From positions 1-8,892 of the forward strand of contig CAYYSG010000024.1 in the NCBI GenBank assembly GCA_964474375.1: 8,892 nt of DNA, read 5' to 3'. Positions 6,482 through 8,892 of the stretch are shown here, in pieces. Origin of the DNA: 2-01-FULL-33-17 sp964474375 (lineage in GTDB: Bacteria > Patescibacteriota > Minisyncoccia > Phycocordibacterales > UBA9973). The position numbers and the translations under genes are program-made. Position 1 is the first letter of the stretch. Each line of letters begins with the position of its first letter. Under the pieces are notes generated by a model, which was given only the letters and a program-made list of their open reading frames with translations, did not search any database and was not told the DNA's origin.

Positions 6482-7735
6482 ATGAAAAGTCAAAGCTTGA
6501 AGCAGTTTGGTCTACCCACAGATTCTGGGGTATATTTTTTCTGCTTGGGTGATGAAGTTCTATATATAGGCAAAGCCACGAATCTAATAAGTAGGGTTAA
6601 AAGCTATTTTTCGAAAGACCTAATGGAAACCCGCGGACCTTTGATAGTCAAAATGGTGGAGGATGCGGACAATATAAAGTTCGAAAAAACAGACAGTGTT
6701 TTGGAAGCTTTGATACTAGAATCAAACCTAATCAAGAAACACCAACCCAAATACAACACTAAAGAAAAAGACAACAAAAGTTATAACTATGTTTGTATTA
6801 CACGTGATGCATTCCCAAGAGTCACAATTGAACGTGGTAGGTTAATTGATTTCAAGAAAAAACAGGTTAGGGGTCAAATAATGAAATCAATCTACGGTCC
6901 TTATACTAGTGGTGAATCATTAAGAACCGCTCTTCGAATAATCCGTAAGATATTTCCGTATCTAGATGCCAAGACTCTGAAGAAAGATAGATACGAATTT
7001 TATAAACAACTACATCTAGCTCCGGACATAGTCGAGGATAGTGCTCGAAAAAAATACTTAAAAAATATCAAAAACATAGAATTGTTTTTTAGTGGAAATA
7101 AAAAAAATATTTTAAAATCTTTGGAAAAAGATATGCTTTCTTTCGCTAAAAGTAAAAAATTTGAAGAAGCAAATTTAGTAAAAAAACAAATCTTTGCTTT
7201 GACTCATATTAACGACGTTGCTTTGATTAAAGACGAGATTTTTAACAAAGTTCCACCATATTCTGGCTTCGCTAAAAATTTTCGAATTGAGGCGTATGAC
7301 ATTGCGCATCTTTCGGGCTCTAGTATGGTTGGGGCATATAGTGTTGTTATAAACGGCGCTAAAGATATAGCTGAATACAGGACTTTTAACATACGTGGAT
7401 TTACTAGTAGTAACGACGCTGGGGCATTAGCTGAACTAATAGAAAGGCGGCTAAACCATAAAGAATGGCAGTATCCGGATTTAATTGTCGCTGATGGTAA
7501 TGACGTTCAAAAAAATGTCATTGAAAAAGAATTAAAAAAACGCGGTTTACAAATTTCTGTTGTGTCTCTGGTTAAAGACAAATCACACCGTGCTCGCGCC
7601 ATAATAGGAGATGTGGATATAATCAACAAGCAAAAAAAATCCATCATATTAGCTAACGCCGAAGTCCATCGTTTTGTTTTGGCGAAGCATAAAATAAAAC
7701 GATCTAAAAACTTTTTACCAAAACCAAAAAAATAA
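6482..7735 (+). CDS. uvrC: UvrABC system protein C, minimal form (GIY-YIG + UVR + RNase H nuclease, no HhH)
   Basis: UvrC makes both incisions around a UvrB-marked lesion. 417 residues, against 610 in E. coli. The GIY-YIG domain is complete: G16-V17-Y18, Y28-I29-G30, K31, R38 and E80 align with the active site of T. maritima UvrC (Y29, K32, R39, E76). A UVR-like helix pair (about residues 200-240) would contact UvrB. The C-terminal endonuclease (RNase H-like) domain keeps D273 (YDIAHL), D312, D338 (ADGND) and H396, equivalent to the E. coli D399/D438/D466/H538 set. Missing: the four Fe-S cysteines (the region 158-183 has none) and the whole C-terminal double helix-hairpin-helix; the protein stops 21 residues after H396. 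Start ATG 6482 gives the usual N-terminal length; the in-frame TTG at 6446 would add 12 unsupported residues. A weak -10-like TAGTAT (6469-6474) lies 7 nt upstream. Stop TAA is 2 nt before the next gene's -10. Confidence 0.93.
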   Translation: MKSQSLKQFGLPTDSGVYFFCLGDEVLYIGKATNLISRVKSYFSKDLMETRGPLIVKMVEDADNIKFEKTDSVLEALILESNLIKKHQPKYNTKEKDNKSYNYVCITRDAFPRVTIERGRLIDFKKKQVRGQIMKSIYGPYTSGESLRTALRIIRKIFPYLDAKTLKKDRYEFYKQLHLAPDIVEDSARKKYLKNIKNIELFFSGNKKNILKSLEKDMLSFAKSKKFEEANLVKKQIFALTHINDVALIKDEIFNKVPPYSGFAKNFRIEAYDIAHLSGSSMVGAYSVVINGAKDIAEYRTFNIRGFTSSNDAGALAELIERRLNHKEWQYPDLIVADGNDVQKNVIEKELKKRGLQISVVSLVKDKSHRARAIIGDVDIINKQKKSIILANAEVHRFVLAKHKIKRSKNFLPKPKK

Positions 7736-7743
7736 GCTATAAT
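7714..7743 (+). promoter_or_regulatory. Sigma70-type promoter of the Ddl-like gene, predicted leaderless, inside the uvrC 3' end
   Basis: TTTACC (7714-7719) is a plausible -35, 18 nt before a perfect TATAAT (7738-7743). The -35 and most of the spacer lie within the last uvrC codons. The ATG at 7751 begins 7 nt after the -10, so the mRNA should start at about the initiator codon. No terminator separates it from uvrC, so read-through from uvrC is also possible. Confidence 0.75.
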
Positions 7744-7750
7744 GTAACAT

Positions 7751-8698
7751 ATGAGCACAGTTCGTGTTGGAGTTGTTCGTGGTGGAACAAACATACCACA
7801 CTATCGCAAATCTATTAGCGATGGTGCTATTTTGCTAAGAGCTTTACGTGAACATGATCAATACACACCCAGTGATATACTTATTGATAAAAATGAAGTT
7901 TGGCATTTGGATGGTGTACCTATATTGCCAGCACAGCTCATGCATAAAATAGATGTATGTGTTAGTACAGTTGAAAAGCCATTAAAAAAAGAAGGCCACG
8001 TCGAACACATAATTCGCGCACTGGGTATAAAATTATTGCACACTCCGAAAAGTGCACTACGTGGTTATATACCTGAATCTTTAAAAGATAAAATCCGTTC
8101 CATTGGCGTGCGTGTACCGCGTCATATGGAAATAGGTCAAGCATCAAATAGTACATTGAAAGAAATTCATCTTAAATTTTCACCACCTTATCCGATGCAT
8201 TTTGTAAATGTCGACGGTGTCATGCAGCATATTTTTCATGCTACGACGCTGGAAGATGTTAATGATGTTTTTACAAACCATACCAAGCCCGAAATAGGGA
8301 ATTACTTGATAGAAGAATTCGTCCCAGGCGAAAAATGGGCAATGACCGTTATTCCGAATTTCCGTGGAATTCGGCATTATACAACTCATCCTATTTATAT
8401 GGGGTTTGTGAATCAGCCTTTTCGAAGCAACATACCAGTTAGTAATTCTGCTACACATGAATTTGCGGACCCAAATTTGAAAAACAATTTGGATTTATAT
8501 TCCAGACTAGTTTCATCAGTTTTGGAAACATCACATCCTAAGACTTTTGTATTCCATGTAGAGTCAAACAAAAAGCCCGTCCTGATGCGCATCGTCGACA
8601 GGCATTTGGTGCATGATGACCCTACGCTACTAGATTCACTAGCAAATAGTGGAATCAAAGAATCCGACCTACTGCACCTGTTAATCCAAAGGCAATAA
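7751..8698 (+). CDS. D-alanine--D-alanine ligase-like (ATP-grasp) protein, probably catalytically inactive
   Basis: 315 residues, the usual Ddl length. The N-terminal domain is recognisable: RVGVVRGGT (5-13), then a D-I-L-I-D-K ... W-H segment (42-52) and a G-x-x-V-x-x-I-I-x-x-L-G-I helix (82-93), as in Ddl, which joins two D-alanines for peptidoglycan. In the ATP-grasp half, YLIEEFVPGEKW (185-196) followed by NFRG fits the conserved Ddl strand. The catalytic positions look lost: the Glu after the GG(T) loop is absent (NIPHYR follows), the FNALHG...GEDG segment is replaced by VSTVEK...KKEG, the GSSVG serine loop is missing after K142, and the metal-binding D ... E-x-N near the end is replaced (VFHVE 267-271; VLMRIVD 277-283). 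Inferred: a non-catalytic paralogue or a protein with a changed role, not a working ligase. Alternatives are another ATP-grasp peptide ligase or a decaying gene, although the reading frame is intact and the promoter and terminator are good. Confidence 0.7.
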   Translation: MSTVRVGVVRGGTNIPHYRKSISDGAILLRALREHDQYTPSDILIDKNEVWHLDGVPILPAQLMHKIDVCVSTVEKPLKKEGHVEHIIRALGIKLLHTPKSALRGYIPESLKDKIRSIGVRVPRHMEIGQASNSTLKEIHLKFSPPYPMHFVNVDGVMQHIFHATTLEDVNDVFTNHTKPEIGNYLIEEFVPGEKWAMTVIPNFRGIRHYTTHPIYMGFVNQPFRSNIPVSNSATHEFADPNLKNNLDLYSRLVSSVLETSHPKTFVFHVESNKKPVLMRIVDRHLVHDDPTLLDSLANSGIKESDLLHLLIQRQ

Positions 8699-8726
8699 AA
8701 CCCCTACGCAATATAGGGGTTTTATT
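8694..8726. terminator. Bidirectional intrinsic terminator between the Ddl-like gene and the tRNA operon
   Basis: A perfect 13-bp stem: 8694-8706 pairs with 8714-8726, with loop CGCAATA. One side is A-rich and the other T-rich, so each strand ends in a U tract. The + strand gene's TAA (8696-8698) lies inside the left arm. On the - strand it stands 12 nt past the 3' end of tRNA-Val, so it can end both convergent transcripts. Confidence 0.85.
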
Positions 8727-8738
8727 GTATTTTGGTTG

Positions 8739-8811
8739 TGCGCGATGCAAGACTCGAACTTGCGACCTTCCCGGTGTAAACGGGTTGCTCTACCAACTGA
8801 GCTAATCGCGC
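8739..8811 (-). tRNA. tRNA-Val (anticodon UAC)
   Basis: Read on the - strand this gives a 73-nt cloverleaf: acceptor GCGCGAT/ATCGCGC (7 bp), TA, D-stem GCTC/GAGC with GG in the loop, anticodon stem with four pairs (27-43 is an A-A mismatch), loop TTTACAC with anticodon TAC, 5-nt variable loop, T-stem GCAAG/CTTGC with loop TTCGAGT, and discriminator A. The 3' CCA is not encoded (CAA follows the discriminator), so it would be added by a nucleotidyltransferase. Confidence 0.96.
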
Positions 8812-8825
8812 ATTATTGGACACTG

Positions 8826-8892
8826 TGGACCGTACAGGACTCGAACCTGCCACCCCCTCATTGCAAATGAGGTGCTCTACCAGATGAGCTAA
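8826..8892 (-). tRNA. tRNA-Ala (anticodon UGC), 5' end cut by window
   Basis: The - strand shows positions 7 to 73 of a tRNA: D-stem GCTC/GAGC, anticodon stem CCTCA/TGAGG, loop TTTGCAA with anticodon TGC, T-loop TTCGAGT, 3' acceptor strand ACGGTCC and discriminator A. Six 5' bases are missing past the window edge. Position 70 is U, as needed for the G3:U70 pair that identifies tRNA-Ala, though base 3 is out of view. CCA is not encoded. The gene is 14 nt upstream of tRNA-Val, so the two are probably co-transcribed from a promoter outside the window. Confidence 0.94.

Noticed and set aside
1..8698. UGA recoded as glycine, as in Gracilibacteria or SR1
   Set aside because: No in-frame TGA occurs inside any of the six genes. 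TGA is also not used as a stop, but six genes are too few to draw a conclusion.
1..8892. CRISPR array, insertion sequence, phage or toxin-antitoxin module
   Set aside because: No repeat arrays, transposase motifs, terminal inverted repeats or small paired ORFs were found; the intergenic spaces are nearly all promoter and terminator.

Overview
The window reads as a compact, AT-leaning bacterial chromosome segment, most likely from the Candidate Phyla Radiation (Patescibacteria, Parcubacteria-like). That assignment is an inference. It rests on very short intergenic spaces, pared-down versions of universal proteins, promoters placed directly against start codons, tRNA genes without an encoded CCA, and a scaffold gap typical of a metagenome assembly. 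All six protein genes are on the + strand; two tRNA genes lie on the - strand at the right end. Stops are TAA (five) and TAG (one), and nothing suggests a non-standard code.

Layout: (1) 1-2145, uvrB, missing its first few codons at the window edge. (2) 2179-3006, a membrane-anchored RsiV/PdaC-like (DUF4163 + DUF3298) envelope protein. (3) 3060-3626, a Nudix-family protein with a degenerate Nudix box. (4) 3679-6336, uvrA. (5) 6341-6440, a run of exactly 100 N, i.e. a scaffold join of unknown true size. (6) 6482-7735, a short uvrC. (7) 7751-8698, a D-alanine--D-alanine ligase-like protein that appears to have lost its catalytic residues. (8) tRNA-Val(UAC) and tRNA-Ala(UGC, cut by the window end), convergent with the protein genes.

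uvrA, uvrB and uvrC together would supply the nucleotide-excision-repair nuclease: UvrA2 with UvrB finds damage, UvrB opens the strands, and UvrC cuts on both sides. All three genes depart from the textbook form. UvrA has essentially no insertion domain and one altered zinc ligand. UvrC lacks the four Fe-S cysteines and the C-terminal helix-hairpin-helix domain while keeping both nuclease active sites. UvrB has an extra charged segment of about 35 residues between its helicase halves. The uvrA-uvrC adjacency crosses the N gap and is not proven.

Regulatory layout: three genes (2179, 3679, 7751) have a perfect TATAAT ending only 6-8 nt before the ATG, which predicts leaderless mRNAs. Three genes have their stop codon inside the terminator hairpin that ends them. 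No mobile element, CRISPR array or phage gene is visible. The most interesting material is the reduced excision-repair machinery, the apparent pseudo-ligase, and the fused start/stop and promoter/terminator architecture.
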